From Actinopolymorpha singaporensis (GTDB lineage: Bacteria > Actinomycetota > Actinomycetes > Propionibacteriales > Actinopolymorphaceae), in assembly GCF_900104745.1 (NCBI RefSeq), contig NZ_LT629732.1, positions 4,389,981-4,453,980 on the forward strand: a stretch of DNA of 64,000 nucleotides, in the 5' to 3' direction. Shown here in pieces: positions 25,475-35,361 of the stretch; the stretch's first letter is position 1; every line of letters begins with the position of its first letter. The notes under the pieces were generated by a model. That model had not been told where the DNA came from. It searched no databases and was given only the letters and a program-made list of their open reading frames with translations. Position numbers and translations under genes: made by a program.

Positions 25475-27067
25475 GTGGGGCACACGATCGGCATCGACCT
25501 GGGCACCACCTACTCCGCCGCCGCGCGGGTGAACGAGCTCGGCAAGCCCGAGATCGTGGTCAACCGGGACGGCGAGCGCCTCACGCCGTCGGTCGTCCTC
25601 TTCCAGGACGAGCTGCCGATCGTGGGCACGATGGCGAAGCGCTCCGCGGTGACCGCGCCGCTGGACGTGGTGCAGTTCGTGAAGCGGTCGATGGGCGACC
25701 CGAGCTGGAAGTTCGAGACCAGCGGCGGGACGACGTACCGCCCGGAGGAGATCTCCGCGATCATCCTTCGTCGCATCAAGGACGACGTCGAGCTCGCTCT
25801 CGGTTCGCCGGTGACCGACGCGGTGGTGACCGTGCCCGCCTACTTCGACGACGCGCCGCGGCGGGCGACCATCGACGCCGGCCGGATCGCCGGGCTGAAC
25901 GTCGCCCGGGTCCTCAACGAGCCGACCGCGGCGGCGCTCGCCTACGGCGTCGAGCACGAGGTCGAGGGCACCGTGCTCGTCTACGACCTCGGCGGCGGCA
26001 CGTTCGACGTGACCGTGATGCGGGTGGGCGGCGGCGACTTCGACGTACTCGCCACACAGGGCGACCGCAACCTCGGCGGCTTCGACTTCGACAACCTCCT
26101 GATGCGCCTGCTGGACGAACGCTTCCAGGCCGCCGGTGGGCCGAGCCTGCTCGACGGCGCGGAGGCCGAGGCGGATCTGCGGGAGAAGGCCGAGATCGCC
26201 AAGCGCAGCCTCACCACGGTCGAGCAGACCCGGGTGGTGCTGTCCGGCGGCGGGGTGTCGAAGGTCGTGCCGCTCACCCGGGCGGAGTTCGAGGACGCCA
26301 CCTCCAGCCTGATCAGCCGCACCCGCGACATCGCCGAGATCGTGGTCGGCGACGCCGGCCTGGACTGGTCCGGTGTCGACCACGTGCTGCTCGCGGGCGG
26401 GTCGACCCGGATGCCGATGGTGCGCTCGATGATCGAGAAGGTCTCCGGCCGTGAGCCCATCCGTTCGGTCAACCCCGACGAGGTGGTCGCGCTGGGCGCC
26501 GCGATCCAGGCGCACCTGGTCGACCTCGACGCTGCCGACGCCGCCCGCGGCGGGACGAACGGGAGCGCGACCGGCACCGGCGACGGCGCGAGCGCGGAGC
26601 AGCTGCCGGTGCTGGCCTCGGCGGTGACCCGCCCCCGCATCCGGGACGTCACCTCGCAGGGGCTGGGCGCGCTGGCCGTGCGCCGCGGCGCAGCCTCACC
26701 CGAGGACGTCGAGAACGTCGTCATCATCCCGGCCAACACCAAGATCCCCGCCAAGCGCGGCCAGGTGTTCGAGACCATCGAGGACAACCAGACCCGGCTC
26801 AAGGTCGAGGTGACACAGGGCGACGACGACGACCCCGACTACGTACGCGCGATCGGTGAGCAGACGTTCGACATCCCGCCCTACCCGGCGGGTGCGCCGT
26901 TCGAGGTGGTCTACGCGTACGACATCGACCAGACCGTCTTCATCGAGGTGCACGACAAGACGTCGGGGGAGCGGATCGGCACCTTCGAGGTGAACAACGT
27001 CGCGACGATGGCCGAGGGCGAGGTCGCGTCGGCCACCGACCGGATGCGGCTGCTGGACATCAGCTGA
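25475..27067 (+). CDS. Accessory Hsp70 family protein (short DnaK-like)
   Basis: A 530-residue Hsp70. The ATPase domain (about 1-355) has all three signatures: GIDLGTTYS at 6-14, VYDLGGGTFDV near 168 and VLLAGGSTRMP near 303. The substrate-binding part is only the beta-sandwich (about 385-530, with VIIPANTKIPAKRGQ); the helical lid of DnaK is missing, making it about 90 residues shorter. A Gly/Ala linker replaces the DnaK VLLLDV linker. GTG at 25475 has AGGGACGG upstream. It is followed by a J-like protein and a GrpE-like protein, so it appears to be a dedicated chaperone set. Confidence 0.93.
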   Translation: MGHTIGIDLGTTYSAAARVNELGKPEIVVNRDGERLTPSVVLFQDELPIVGTMAKRSAVTAPLDVVQFVKRSMGDPSWKFETSGGTTYRPEEISAIILRRIKDDVELALGSPVTDAVVTVPAYFDDAPRRATIDAGRIAGLNVARVLNEPTAAALAYGVEHEVEGTVLVYDLGGGTFDVTVMRVGGGDFDVLATQGDRNLGGFDFDNLLMRLLDERFQAAGGPSLLDGAEAEADLREKAEIAKRSLTTVEQTRVVLSGGGVSKVVPLTRAEFEDATSSLISRTRDIAEIVVGDAGLDWSGVDHVLLAGGSTRMPMVRSMIEKVSGREPIRSVNPDEVVALGAAIQAHLVDLDAADAARGGTNGSATGTGDGASAEQLPVLASAVTRPRIRDVTSQGLGALAVRRGAASPEDVENVVIIPANTKIPAKRGQVFETIEDNQTRLKVEVTQGDDDDPDYVRAIGEQTFDIPPYPAGAPFEVVYAYDIDQTVFIEVHDKTSGERIGTFEVNNVATMAEGEVASATDRMRLLDIS

Positions 27068-27132
27068 GTCCGCGACCGAAGCCGACTGAACCCACCTGAA
27101 CCCGACTGAACCCGACTGAGGCCGCTGAAGCC

Positions 27133-28227
27133 ATGCCCGTCGACTACTACGAGATCCTCGAGGTCGCGCCCGGGGCGAGCACCGAGCAGATCCGGGCGGC
27201 GATCACCGCTCAGCGCCGGGTCTGGGTACGCCGTCAGTCCAGTCCCGATCCTGAGCGCCGGGCGTACGCCGAGCAGCGGGTCCGTGACGTCGACGCGGCG
27301 GAGAAGGCGCTGCTGGACCCGGCGGCGCGTTCGGCGTACGACGAGAAACTCGCCCGGACCCGGCAGGCCGCCGCGACGGCAGGCAGCGGCGCCGCGGCCG
27401 GCGGCCAGGGAAACGGGCCCAACGGCGGCGGCCTACGCGACCGGGTGCCGGCACCCGCTCCCGCGCCGGGTGGATCGAGGGGGCCCGGCACCCCCGGCGG
27501 GGCCGGCTCCGGCGGCCCGGGCACCTCCGGTCACCGCCGCGACCCCGACCTGCACGACCACCTGCGGCGGGGCGACCGTTACCTCGAGCAGGGCCGCTGG
27601 CGCCTCGCCCAGGCCGAGTACGACTACGTCCGCGAACGCGAGCCCGGCAATCTCCGCGCGCTCACCGGCCTCGGCGCAGCCCAGGTCGGTTCCGGTCGGG
27701 TGAAGGAAGGGCTGGCGGTCCTGCAACGCGCGGTCGAGGCCAACCCCGACGCGGAGGACGTCAAGGTCGCGCTGGCGACGGCGCTGTACGAGGTGGCCGT
27801 CACCAGCGTGGACCACTGGGGCGACGGCCGGGGAACTGACCGGCCGGTGATCACCTCCCGGCGGCAGTACACGCTGGTCCGCCGGCACCTGCGCCGGATC
27901 CGCAAGCTCGACCTGACCGACTGGAACGTGAGGATGTACGCCGAGGAGCTGAAGGACTTGCTCGCAGAGGCGCGCGCCCCGGTGTGGGTTCGCAGCCGCT
28001 CGCTGCGGCTGTACCTCGTCCCGCTGGCCGGCGCGATCCTGTTCGTCGCCCTGGCCCACGTGGAGAGCCTGCGCGTGGTGGGCGCGTGCTGGATCGTGCT
28101 GATCGTCGCGTTGTACGTCGTCCGCCATCGGCAGCCGGCCTGGAAGCAGCACCGGCGCGGATACGGCCGCGGCCGTGGCGGCGGCCGCGGTCCCACCCAC
28201 GGCGGGACCTTCCGGAAGGGGATCTAG
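27133..28227 (+). CDS. J-domain-like TPR membrane protein with SPD in place of HPD
   Basis: A 364-residue protein. Residues 1-75 align with a J domain (YYEILEVAPGAS... and AEKALLDPAARSAYDEKL) but the essential HPD tripeptide is Ser37-Pro38-Asp39. A Gly/Pro linker (80-137) leads to a TPR-like segment (about 138-205, YLEQGRWRLAQAEYDYVRE), then a charged region, two membrane spans near 295-331 and an Arg/Gly-rich tail. It lies 65 bp after the Hsp70 gene and 2 bp before the GrpE-like gene. It probably recruits this Hsp70 to the membrane; whether it stimulates ATPase without the histidine is doubtful. Confidence 0.85.
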   Translation: MPVDYYEILEVAPGASTEQIRAAITAQRRVWVRRQSSPDPERRAYAEQRVRDVDAAEKALLDPAARSAYDEKLARTRQAAATAGSGAAAGGQGNGPNGGGLRDRVPAPAPAPGGSRGPGTPGGAGSGGPGTSGHRRDPDLHDHLRRGDRYLEQGRWRLAQAEYDYVREREPGNLRALTGLGAAQVGSGRVKEGLAVLQRAVEANPDAEDVKVALATALYEVAVTSVDHWGDGRGTDRPVITSRRQYTLVRRHLRRIRKLDLTDWNVRMYAEELKDLLAEARAPVWVRSRSLRLYLVPLAGAILFVALAHVESLRVVGACWIVLIVALYVVRHRQPAWKQHRRGYGRGRGGGRGPTHGGTFRKGI

Positions 28228-28229
28228 GC

Positions 28230-28865
28230 ATGTCGGAACGAACCTCGCAGCGGGCCGAACACCCGTCCGAACCACCGTTCGAGCAGGCGAGCGAGCAAGC
28301 GGGCGAGCAGCCGTTCCAGCAGCCCGGCGGCCGGCCGGTCGGGTCGGCGGAAGTGGCCGAACTGGCGCAGGAGGTGGCCGCGCTGCGCGACCTGTTCCAG
28401 CGCCGCCTGCTGGAGGACCAGGCCCGGCAGCGGATGTACGACGAGCTGTACCGCCAGCTGGAGTTCGCCCGGCAGGGGCTCGTCGACCAGTTCGTGGCAC
28501 CGCTGGCCCGGGAGATCCTGCTGGTCGTGGACCGGATCGACGCGCTCACCGGCCAGAGGGGCGGGGGCGGGGCCGGACCACAGTCCGGAGAGAAGTCCGG
28601 AGCGGACGACGACGCCGGGAACCTCGGATCGGTGCGGGAGGAGCTGCTGGAGATCCTGCACCGGCGCGGCCTGCGCGAGGTCGACGCGTGGGGGCAGGAC
28701 TTCGACCCGCGGGTACACGAGGCGGTGGCCCGGGTGCCGGTCGAGGCGGCCGACCAGGTGGGCCGGGTGGTGGAGGTACGCCGGCCCGGCTACGCGCTGG
28801 CCGACCGGCTGCTGCGTCCGGCCCAGGTCGGGGTCGGCTACCGGCCGGCAGGACAGCGGTCCTGA
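28230..28865 (+). CDS. GrpE-like nucleotide exchange factor
   Basis: A 211-residue protein. An N-terminal Gln/Glu-rich region is followed by a coiled coil (about 38-95, ELAQEVAALRDLFQRRLLED) and the GrpE C-terminal beta domain, with FDPRVHEAVARVP near residue 158 matching the GrpE signature and VRRPGYALADRLLRPAQV the end of the domain. A low-complexity insertion (about 108-130) is unusual. It starts 2 bp after the J-like gene and would act on the adjacent Hsp70 rather than the main DnaK. Confidence 0.88.
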   Translation: MSERTSQRAEHPSEPPFEQASEQAGEQPFQQPGGRPVGSAEVAELAQEVAALRDLFQRRLLEDQARQRMYDELYRQLEFARQGLVDQFVAPLAREILLVVDRIDALTGQRGGGGAGPQSGEKSGADDDAGNLGSVREELLEILHRRGLREVDAWGQDFDPRVHEAVARVPVEAADQVGRVVEVRRPGYALADRLLRPAQVGVGYRPAGQRS

Positions 28866-28906
28866 CGGCGCGTGCGGCGGCTCCGGTGCGGCGGGGGTCA
28901 CCGCAT

Positions 28907-28912
28907 AGGATC
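28907..28912 (+). promoter_or_regulatory. thrS -10 box
   Basis: TAGGAT lies 56 bases before the thrS GTG, giving a leader of about 50 bases. That is too short for a T-box riboswitch. Confidence 0.5.
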
Positions 28913-28967
28913 GGCGGGTAGTCCACTCAGTCCACTCGCTGTCCCCGTACCCCCGGAGGAGCCCGAA

Positions 28968-30953
28968 GTGTCCGAGATCACCGTCACCGTCGTCCGTTCC
29001 GGCGAGCGCGCCGAGGCCGAGGTGACGACGGGCACGACGGCCGGTGAGGCGATCGGCGTCGAGCCCGGTGACCGCGCAGTCGTGGCGGCCCGTGTCAACG
29101 GCGAGCTGCGCGACCTCGCCTGGCCGCTGTCGGCCGGTGACGAGGTGGAGCCGGTGGCGATCGACAGCGCCGACGGCCGGGCGATCCTGCGCCACTCCAC
29201 CGCGCACGTGCTGGCCCAGGCGGTGCAGGAGCTCTACCCCGAGGCGAAGCTCGGTATCGGCCCGCCGGTGGAGAACGGCTTCTACTACGACTTCGACGTG
29301 GCCGAGCCGTTCCACCCCGACGACTTCAAGCGCATCGAGAAGCGCATGCAGGAGATCGTCAAGGAGGGCCAGACGTTCTCCCGCCGGGTCGTCGGCGACG
29401 ACGATGCCCGCGCCGAGCTGGCCGACGAGCCGTACAAGCTGGAGCTGATCGGCCTCAAGGGCGGTGCCGGCGCGGCCGCGGAGGGCGCCGGAGTCGAGGT
29501 CGGCGGCGGCGAGCTGACCATCTACGACAACCTGCGCCGCGACGGTGAGCTCGCGTGGAAGGACCTCTGCCGCGGGCCGCACCTGCCCACCACCCGAAAC
29601 ATCCCGGCGTTCAAGCTGATGCGGGTGGCCGCGGCGTACTGGCGGGGCAGTGAGAAGAACCCACAGCTGCAGCGCATCTATGGCACCGCCTGGGAGTCGC
29701 GCGACGCACTCAAGGCCTACCTCCAGCGGCTGGAGGAGGCCGAGCGGCGCGACCACCGCAAGCTCGGACGGGAGCTGGACCTGTTCTCCTTCCCCGACGA
29801 GCTCGGCTCGGGGCTCGCGGTGTTCCACCCCAAGGGCGGTGTCGTCAAGCGCGAGATGGAGGACTACGTCCGCCGGCGCCACCTGGAGGAGGGCTTCCAG
29901 TACGTCGGGACGCCGCACATCACCAAGGGCGGACTGTTCGAGACGTCCGGGCACCTGCCGTACTACGCCGACACGATGTTCCCGCCCATGGAGGTCGAGG
30001 GCGCGAACTACTACGTCAAGGCGATGAACTGCCCGATGCACAACCTGATCTACCGCTCGCGGGGCCGCTCCTACCGTGAGCTGCCGCTGCGGTTCTTCGA
30101 GTTCGGCGCGGTCTACCGGTTCGAGAAGTCCGGTGTCGTGCACGGGCTCACTCGGGTGCGCGGCATGACCCAGGACGACTCGCACTCCTACGTCGCCCCC
30201 GAGCAGGCCGCCGACGAGATCAAGCACCTGCTCGGGTTCGTGCTCGGGCTGCTCAAGGACTTCGGTCTGGACGACTTCTACCTCGAGCTGTCCACCCGCG
30301 ACGACTCCGACAAGTTCATCGGCAGCGACGAGCAGTGGGCCGAGGCCACCAAGATCCTCGAGGACACCGCCAAGGAGACCGGCCTGGAGCTGGTGCCCGA
30401 CCCGGGCGGTGCGGCGTTCTACGGCCCGAAGATCTCCGTGCAGACCCGGGACGCGATCGGGCGGACCTGGCAGATGTCGACCATCCAGTACGACTTCAAC
30501 CAGCCGGCCGGGTTCGGGCTGGAGTACCAGGCGGCTGACGGCTCGCGGCAGCAGCCGGTGATGATCCACTCGGCGAAGTTCGGCTCGATCGAGCGGTTCC
30601 TAGGCGTGCTGGTCGAGCACTACGCCGGTGCGTTCCCTCCCTGGCTGGCGCCGGTCCAGGTGGTCGGGATCCCGATCACCGACGAGCACGTCCCCTACCT
30701 GCAGGACGTGGCCGCCAAGCTCACCGGGCACGGCGTCCGGGTGGAGATCGACACCTCCGACGACCGGATGCAGAAGAAGATCCGCAACGCTCAGAAGCAG
30801 AAGGTGCCGTACATGCTGCTGGCCGGCGACGACGACGTCGCCAAGGGCGCGGTGTCGTTCCGGTACCGCTCCGGTGAGCAGAAGAACGGCGTACCGGTCG
30901 ACGAGGCGGTCGCGGAGATCCTGGACGCCGTACGCCGCCGCGTACAGGTCTAG
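28968..30953 (+). CDS. thrS: Threonyl-tRNA synthetase
   Basis: A 661-residue class II synthetase. Order: TGS domain (1-65), editing domain with [10 protein letters not shown] and a C-terminal HLP, catalytic core with the zinc cysteine in VKAMNCPMH, motif 2 [11 protein letters not shown] and motif 3 [17 protein letters not shown], then the anticodon-binding domain (about 545-661). GTG at 28968 has GGAGGA 8 bases upstream; the longer frame to 28872 runs through the promoter. It charges tRNA-Thr in the cytoplasm. Confidence 0.97.
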   Translation: MSEITVTVVRSGERAEAEVTTGTTAGEAIGVEPGDRAVVAARVNGELRDLAWPLSAGDEVEPVAIDSADGRAILRHSTAHVLAQAVQELYPEAKLGIGPPVENGFYYDFDVAEPFHPDDFKRIEKRMQEIVKEGQTFSRRVVGDDDARAELADEPYKLELIGLKGGAGAAAEGAGVEVGGGELTIYDNLRRDGELAWKDLCRGPHLPTTRNIPAFKLMRVAAAYWRGSEKNPQLQRIYGTAWESRDALKAYLQRLEEAERRDHRKLGRELDLFSFPDELGSGLAVFHPKGGVVKREMEDYVRRRHLEEGFQYVGTPHITKGGLFETSGHLPYYADTMFPPMEVEGANYYVKAMNCPMHNLIYRSRGRSYRELPLRFFEFGAVYRFEKSGVVHGLTRVRGMTQDDSHSYVAPEQAADEIKHLLGFVLGLLKDFGLDDFYLELSTRDDSDKFIGSDEQWAEATKILEDTAKETGLELVPDPGGAAFYGPKISVQTRDAIGRTWQMSTIQYDFNQPAGFGLEYQAADGSRQQPVMIHSAKFGSIERFLGVLVEHYAGAFPPWLAPVQVVGIPITDEHVPYLQDVAAKLTGHGVRVEIDTSDDRMQKKIRNAQKQKVPYMLLAGDDDVAKGAVSFRYRSGEQKNGVPVDEAVAEILDAVRRRVQV

Positions 30954-30974
30954 GTCCGGCCGGCGGCTCGGCGA

Positions 30975-31405
30975 ATGATCGCGGTCGTCGGGCACACCAG
31001 CGTCGAGACGACGGTGCCCGACGGCCTGCTGGCCGACGCCGACGCGTTCGGCGAGCACGTGCTGTCGACCTCGGTGTCCGGCGTCGGTGTCCGGCGTCGG
31101 TGTCAACGTGGCGTTGGCGCTGCACGCGGTGGGCCATGATGTGCGCTTCGCCTCGGCCGTCGGTCGCGGGGGTGGCCCGGACGGTGCACCTGCCCGCCGT
31201 AGGCACTCGTGAGGTGGTGAGCACGGTCGGCGCCGGCGACGCGTTGTTCGCCGCCTTCCTGGACGGCTGGACCCGCGGCCTGGAACCGCGGGCCGCGCTT
31301 CGCCGGGCGGCGTACCTCGCCTCCTGGAAGGTCGGCGCGGCCGGGGGAGCGGCGGGGTTCCTCGACCGCGCCGGCCTGGACGCGCTGGCCGCCGCTCGGT
31401 CCTGA
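30975..31405 (+). pseudogene. Broken PfkB-family sugar kinase gene
   Basis: The 5' part reads MIAVVGHTSVETTVPDG as in PfkB kinases, then shifts frame at a 13-bp tandem duplication of TCGGTGTCCGGCG (31071-31083 and 31084-31096). Removing one copy restores SGVGVNVALALHAVGHDVRF. About 160 residues are then missing, and the frame changes again before the 3' part, which has the PfkB C-terminal motif [18 protein letters not shown]. At least two lesions therefore inactivate it. It is downstream of thrS; its original substrate cannot be told. Confidence 0.88.
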
Positions 31406-31503
31406 CCGGCCCCGATCAGCCCCCGATCGGCACTGATCGACACAAGTGCGGCGGCCCGGCAGGATGGTCGGGTCGGGCCCTCGCTGGTGTCAGGAGACTG
31501 CGG

Positions 31504-32910
31504 ATGTACGACTACGACCTGCTCGTCATCGGATCCGGGCCCGGCGGCCAGAAGGCCGCGATCGCGGGCGCCAAGCTCGGCCGCCGCACGGCGGTGGTGG
31601 AGAAGCGGCACATGATCGGCGGGGTCTGCATCAACACCGGCACCATCCCGTCCAAGACGCTGCGGGAGGCGATCCTCTACCTCACCGGGCTCAACCAGCG
31701 GGAGCTGTACGGTTCGGCGTACCGGCTGAAGGACGACATCACCGTCGCCGACCTGTCCGCCCGCACCCAGCACGTCATCGGCCGCGAGATCGACGTCATC
31801 CGCAGCCAGCTCGCCCGCAACCGCGTGCAGATGCTGTTCGGCGTGGGCAGGTTCGCCGACGACCACACCGTCGCGGTCACCGGACCCGACGGCAGCGTGC
31901 GCACCGTCACCGCCGACCGGATCGTGATCGCGGTCGGCACCCGCCCCGCCCGGCCGTCCTCGGTGGCCTTCGACGGCCGCAGCATCGTCGACTCCGACCA
32001 GCTCCTGGAGATGGACCAGATCCCGTCGTCGATGGTGGTGGTCGGCGCCGGGGTGATCGGCATCGAGTACGCCTCGATGTTCGCCGCGCTCGGCACCAAG
32101 GTCACCGTGGTCGAACGCCGCGACCGGATGCTGGACTTCTGCGACCTGGAGATCGTCGAGGCACTGAAGTACCAGCTGCGCGACCTCGCGGTGACGTTCC
32201 GCTTCAACGAGACGGTGGCGCGGGTCGACCACCACGACGGCGCGACCCTGACCGTGCTGGAAAGCGGCAAGCGGATCCCCGCCGACACGGTGATGTACTC
32301 CGCCGGCCGGCAGGGTGTCACCGAGGCGCTCGAGGTCGGCAACGCCGGGCTGGAGGCCGACGCCCGCGGCCGGATCGCGGTCGACGAGCACTACCGCACC
32401 GCCGTACCCCACATCTACGCCGTCGGCGACGTGATCGGCTTCCCCGCGCTGGCGGCCACCTCGATGGAGCAGGGCAGGCGGGCCGCCTACCACGCCCTGG
32501 AGGAACCCGTCGGGACCGAACTGGGCGAGCTGCAGCCGATCGGCATCTACACGATCCCCGAGATCAGCTACGTCGGCCGTACCGAGGACGAGCTGACCGA
32601 GGCGAACGTGCCGTTCGAGGTTGGCGTCTCCCGGTACCGCGAGCTGGCCCGTGGCGCCATCCTGGGCGACAGCTACGGCATGCTCAAGCTGCTCGTGCAC
32701 GCGGAAGAGCGGAAACTGCTCGGCGTCCACGTGTTCGGCACCGGTGCGACCGAGCTGGTGCACATCGGGCAGACGGTGATGGGGTGCGGTGCCTCCGTCG
32801 ACTACCTCGTGGACGCGGTGTTCAACTACCCCACGCTGGCGGAGTCCTACAAGGTCGCCGCACTGGACGCGATGAACAAGATGCGGGCGGTGCAACGCTT
32901 CCTGACCTGA
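31504..32910 (+). CDS. sthA: Soluble pyridine nucleotide transhydrogenase
   Basis: A 468-residue flavoprotein that transfers hydride between NADPH and NAD+. FAD motif [10 protein letters not shown] at 10-19; the region that in related disulfide reductases has a CxxxxC pair reads [14 protein letters not shown] with only one cysteine, as is characteristic of SthA. NAD(P) fold [19 protein letters not shown] near 181; [20 protein letters not shown] near 307. Start ATG 31504. It is encoded alone, 98 bp after the kinase pseudogene. Confidence 0.95.
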   Translation: MYDYDLLVIGSGPGGQKAAIAGAKLGRRTAVVEKRHMIGGVCINTGTIPSKTLREAILYLTGLNQRELYGSAYRLKDDITVADLSARTQHVIGREIDVIRSQLARNRVQMLFGVGRFADDHTVAVTGPDGSVRTVTADRIVIAVGTRPARPSSVAFDGRSIVDSDQLLEMDQIPSSMVVVGAGVIGIEYASMFAALGTKVTVVERRDRMLDFCDLEIVEALKYQLRDLAVTFRFNETVARVDHHDGATLTVLESGKRIPADTVMYSAGRQGVTEALEVGNAGLEADARGRIAVDEHYRTAVPHIYAVGDVIGFPALAATSMEQGRRAAYHALEEPVGTELGELQPIGIYTIPEISYVGRTEDELTEANVPFEVGVSRYRELARGAILGDSYGMLKLLVHAEERKLLGVHVFGTGATELVHIGQTVMGCGASVDYLVDAVFNYPTLAESYKVAALDAMNKMRAVQRFLT

Positions 32911-32970
32911 CCCGGACGGGGTGGGTGCGGGGCGGGACGGGCGAGGCGCGCGTGGGGCGCACGCCGTCCG

Positions 32971-32983
32971 TAAGATCTGGTGG
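32971..32983 (+). promoter_or_regulatory. Promoter of the HIT gene with leaderless start
   Basis: TAAGAT (32971-32976) followed by 7 bases and the GTG start at 32984, consistent with a transcript beginning at or next to the start codon. Confidence 0.55.
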
Positions 32984-33583
32984 GTGGACGAGCCGGAGCA
33001 CCAGCACCAGCCGGATCAGCCCGGCGAGCCCGAGCGGCCCGCCGATCCCGAGCCGCAGGAAGGCGTCGGCATCCCCGACGCGTTCGAACGGCTGTGGACG
33101 CCCCACCGGATGGCCTACATCCTCGGCGAGAACAAGCCGCGCGGCGACGGGCCCCGCGACGGATGTCCGTTCTGCGACATCCCGCACCGCTCCGACGAGG
33201 ACGGGCTGGTGGTGACCCGCGGCAAGGTCGCCTTCGCGGTGCTCAACCTCTACCCCTACAACCCGGGCCACCTGATGGTCTGCCCGTACCGCCATGTCGC
33301 CGACTACACCGAGCTCACCGACGAGGAGACCGACGAGGTCGCCCTGCTCACCAAGCAGGCCATGCGCGCGGTGCGGGCGGCGTCGGGCGCGCAGGGCTTC
33401 AACGTCGGGCTGAACCAGGGCCCGGTCGCCGGCGCCGGCATCGCCGCCCACCTGCACCAGCACATCGTGCCGAGGTGGGCAGGCGACACCAACTTCATGC
33501 CGGTCGTCGGCCGGACCAAGGTGCTGCCGGTGTTGCTGCGCGAGACCCGGGCTCTGCTGGCGCAGGCCTGGCCGACCGACTGA
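32984..33583 (+). CDS. HIT family hydrolase/phosphorylase
   Basis: A 199-residue member of the histidine triad superfamily, acting on dinucleoside polyphosphates such as Ap4A. The triad is HLHQHIVPRW near residue 153; a Cys-x2-Cys (CPFC) near 64 and a later conserved LVCP-type stretch HLMVCPYRHV are common to actinobacterial Ap4A phosphorylase-like HIT proteins. An acidic Pro/Glu-rich head (1-30) is not part of the fold. In related genomes this gene lies between thrS and pgsA, as here. Confidence 0.92.
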   Translation: MDEPEHQHQPDQPGEPERPADPEPQEGVGIPDAFERLWTPHRMAYILGENKPRGDGPRDGCPFCDIPHRSDEDGLVVTRGKVAFAVLNLYPYNPGHLMVCPYRHVADYTELTDEETDEVALLTKQAMRAVRAASGAQGFNVGLNQGPVAGAGIAAHLHQHIVPRWAGDTNFMPVVGRTKVLPVLLRETRALLAQAWPTD

Positions 33584-33631
33584 CTGACCCGACCACCTGA
33601 TCCGTCCGAGCCGGTCGGCGGACCGGTCCGC

Positions 33632-34027
33632 TCAGGTACCCAGCTCGTGCCCGGTGGTGGCGTCCAGGTGGGCGGGCACCTCGTCGTGCCGGTCACCGAC
33701 GGACGACGTGCCGGTGGGTTCGAACAGCATGATCGACGCGCCCTTCGGTGCGGACGGCTTGTGCTCGGTGCCCCGCGGCACGGTGAAGACCGACCCCGGG
33801 CGCAGGACCACGGTCCGTTCGCCGGCGGGCTCGCGTAGGGAGATGTGCAGTTCGCCGTCGACGACCAGGAAGAACTCGTCGGTGTCCTCGTGGACGTGCC
33901 ACACGTGCTCACCCTCGGCCTTGGCGACCCGGACGTCGTAGTCGTTGACCCGGGTGACGACGCGCGGGCTCCACCGCGCGTCGAAGGATGCCAGCGCGTC
34001 GTTCAGCGCGATCGGATCTTTGCTCAT
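33632..34027 (-). CDS. Single-domain cupin protein
   Basis: A 131-residue beta-barrel protein. Cupin motif 1 is HVWHVHEDTDEFFLVVDGEL (metal ligands His, His, Glu) and motif 2 is PRGTEHKPSAPKG. The substrate is unknown; similar small cupins bind metal and often act on sugars or small acids. Start ATG at 34027 follows the AGTAGGTGC leader. It is encoded on the same strand as, and 135 bp downstream of, an esterase gene. Confidence 0.88.
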   Translation of the reverse strand: MSKDPIALNDALASFDARWSPRVVTRVNDYDVRVAKAEGEHVWHVHEDTDEFFLVVDGELHISLREPAGERTVVLRPGSVFTVPRGTEHKPSAPKGASIMLFEPTGTSSVGDRHDEVPAHLDATTGHELGT

Positions 34028-34162
34028 GCACCTACTGTGCCTGCTTACGCGACGGGGACGCAGGTACTGGTTCGGCCGGGGCCGAGCCGAGGGCGGTGGC
34101 GCCCCACGTCGCTCGTGCCCCGGCCCGAACCGGTGAACCACCGGCGAACGAACCCCCGAGTG

Positions 34163-35137
34163 CTACAGCTGCGCCAGGAACGTGTAGATCGCGTCGCCGT
34201 TGCCCGGCAGGCCCTCGTGGCCGTAGTCCGGGTAGATCCGCAGGGACTTCTCGCTGGTGATCTTGTTGTACGCCGCGAACTGCGTGGACGGCGGGCAGAC
34301 CTGGTCGCCGAGCCCCACGCCCATCAGGATCTCCGCCCGGATTCTCGGCGCGAGGTGCTGGACGTCGACGTACCCGAGGGTGGTGAAGACCTCGTCCTCG
34401 CGTTCGTGCAGCGGGTCGAAGCGGCGGAACCACTCCTGCAGTTCGGCGTAGGCGTGCTTGGCCAGGTCGAGGTCCCACACCCGCCGGTAGTCGGTCAGGA
34501 ACGGGAACGTCGGGGCGGCCCGCCTGATCCGGGGCTCCAGTGCTGCACAGGCGAGGGTCAGCCCGCCACCCTGGCTTCCACCGGTGGCGCCGACGCGGTT
34601 CTCGTCCACGTCGTCCATGTCCATGACGATCCGGGCCAGCAGGGCGGTGTCGAGGTAGACGTGGCGGTAGTACAGCTTCTCGGGCGCCTGTGCCAGCCCG
34701 TCGTCCAGGCCGCGGACGATGTGGCCGCGCAGGGTCCAGCCGGTCACCCCGCCGACGTCCTCCGACAGCCCGCCCTGACCGCGGCAGTCCAGCGCGGCGA
34801 CGGTGAACCCGAGTGCCACGTGGCCGAGCAGCTCCGACCAGTCGGCCGAGCGGCCGGAGTACCCGTGGAAGTGGACCACGCCGGGGTGCTGCCCGGAGGG
34901 GTTGCGGGGACGCAGCAGCTTGGCGTGCACCCGGGCGCCGCCGGTGCCCTGGAACCACAGGTGGAAGCACTCGGCGAACGACGTCTGGAAGTCGGCCGGC
35001 TCCAACTCGACCTTCGGGTCGAGGGTGTCCAGCTCGGCCAGCGCGGCGTCCCAATACTCGTCGAAGTCCGCGGGCCGGGGGTTGGTGCCGGTGTACGTCG
35101 CGAGCTTTTCCCTCGGCATGTCGAACGTCAGGGGCAT
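34163..35137 (-). CDS. Acetylxylan esterase / cephalosporin-C deacetylase family (AXE1)
   Basis: A 324-residue alpha/beta hydrolase that removes acetyl groups from xylo-oligosaccharides. The nucleophile elbow is [12 protein letters not shown] (Ser about 190), the acid lies in [10 protein letters not shown] and the catalytic histidine in YGHEGLPG near the C-terminus. No signal peptide is present, so it acts in the cytoplasm on imported oligosaccharides. ATG at 35137 has AGGAAGGA 7-8 bases upstream. Confidence 0.92.
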   Translation of the reverse strand: MPLTFDMPREKLATYTGTNPRPADFDEYWDAALAELDTLDPKVELEPADFQTSFAECFHLWFQGTGGARVHAKLLRPRNPSGQHPGVVHFHGYSGRSADWSELLGHVALGFTVAALDCRGQGGLSEDVGGVTGWTLRGHIVRGLDDGLAQAPEKLYYRHVYLDTALLARIVMDMDDVDENRVGATGGSQGGGLTLACAALEPRIRRAAPTFPFLTDYRRVWDLDLAKHAYAELQEWFRRFDPLHEREDEVFTTLGYVDVQHLAPRIRAEILMGVGLGDQVCPPSTQFAAYNKITSEKSLRIYPDYGHEGLPGNGDAIYTFLAQL

Positions 35138-35316
35138 GGACGGTCCTTCCTGAGGCGGTGGAGCTGGGATGAGGCCGGCGCGGGTCGTCACCCGGGGCAC
35201 GTACGACGGCACCGCGCGCCACCCTGCGCCCGGCACCTCGGGTACGTGCCCTCGACCTGCCCAGCAGCGTAGTGACGCATCAGCCCACGCCGGGGCGCGC
35301 CTTCCTGCACTGGCCA

Positions 35317-35355
35317 CGGCGGTCCGCCGGCGCCCGGCTCACCGGCGGACCGCCG
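35317..35355. terminator. Terminator-like inverted repeat
   Basis: CGGCGGTCCGCCGG (35317-35330) and its exact reverse complement (35342-35355) form a 14-bp stem with an 11-base loop, just past the EF-G-like gene stop. Confidence 0.8.
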
Positions 35356-35361
35356 TACGGC

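Noticed and set aside
23861-27067. A 1068-codon open frame whose 5' half precedes the Hsp70 gene
   Set aside because: Only the part from 25475 encodes Hsp70; the upstream half is antisense to yaaA and crosses a tRNA and a terminator, an effect of high GC with few stop codons.
28866-28967. T-box riboswitch ahead of thrS
   Set aside because: The leader after the -10 box is only about 50 bases, without T-box or specifier-loop features.
30975-31405. Programmed frameshift in a functional PfkB kinase
   Set aside because: A further 160 residues including the sugar-binding core are missing, so no shift could make an active enzyme.
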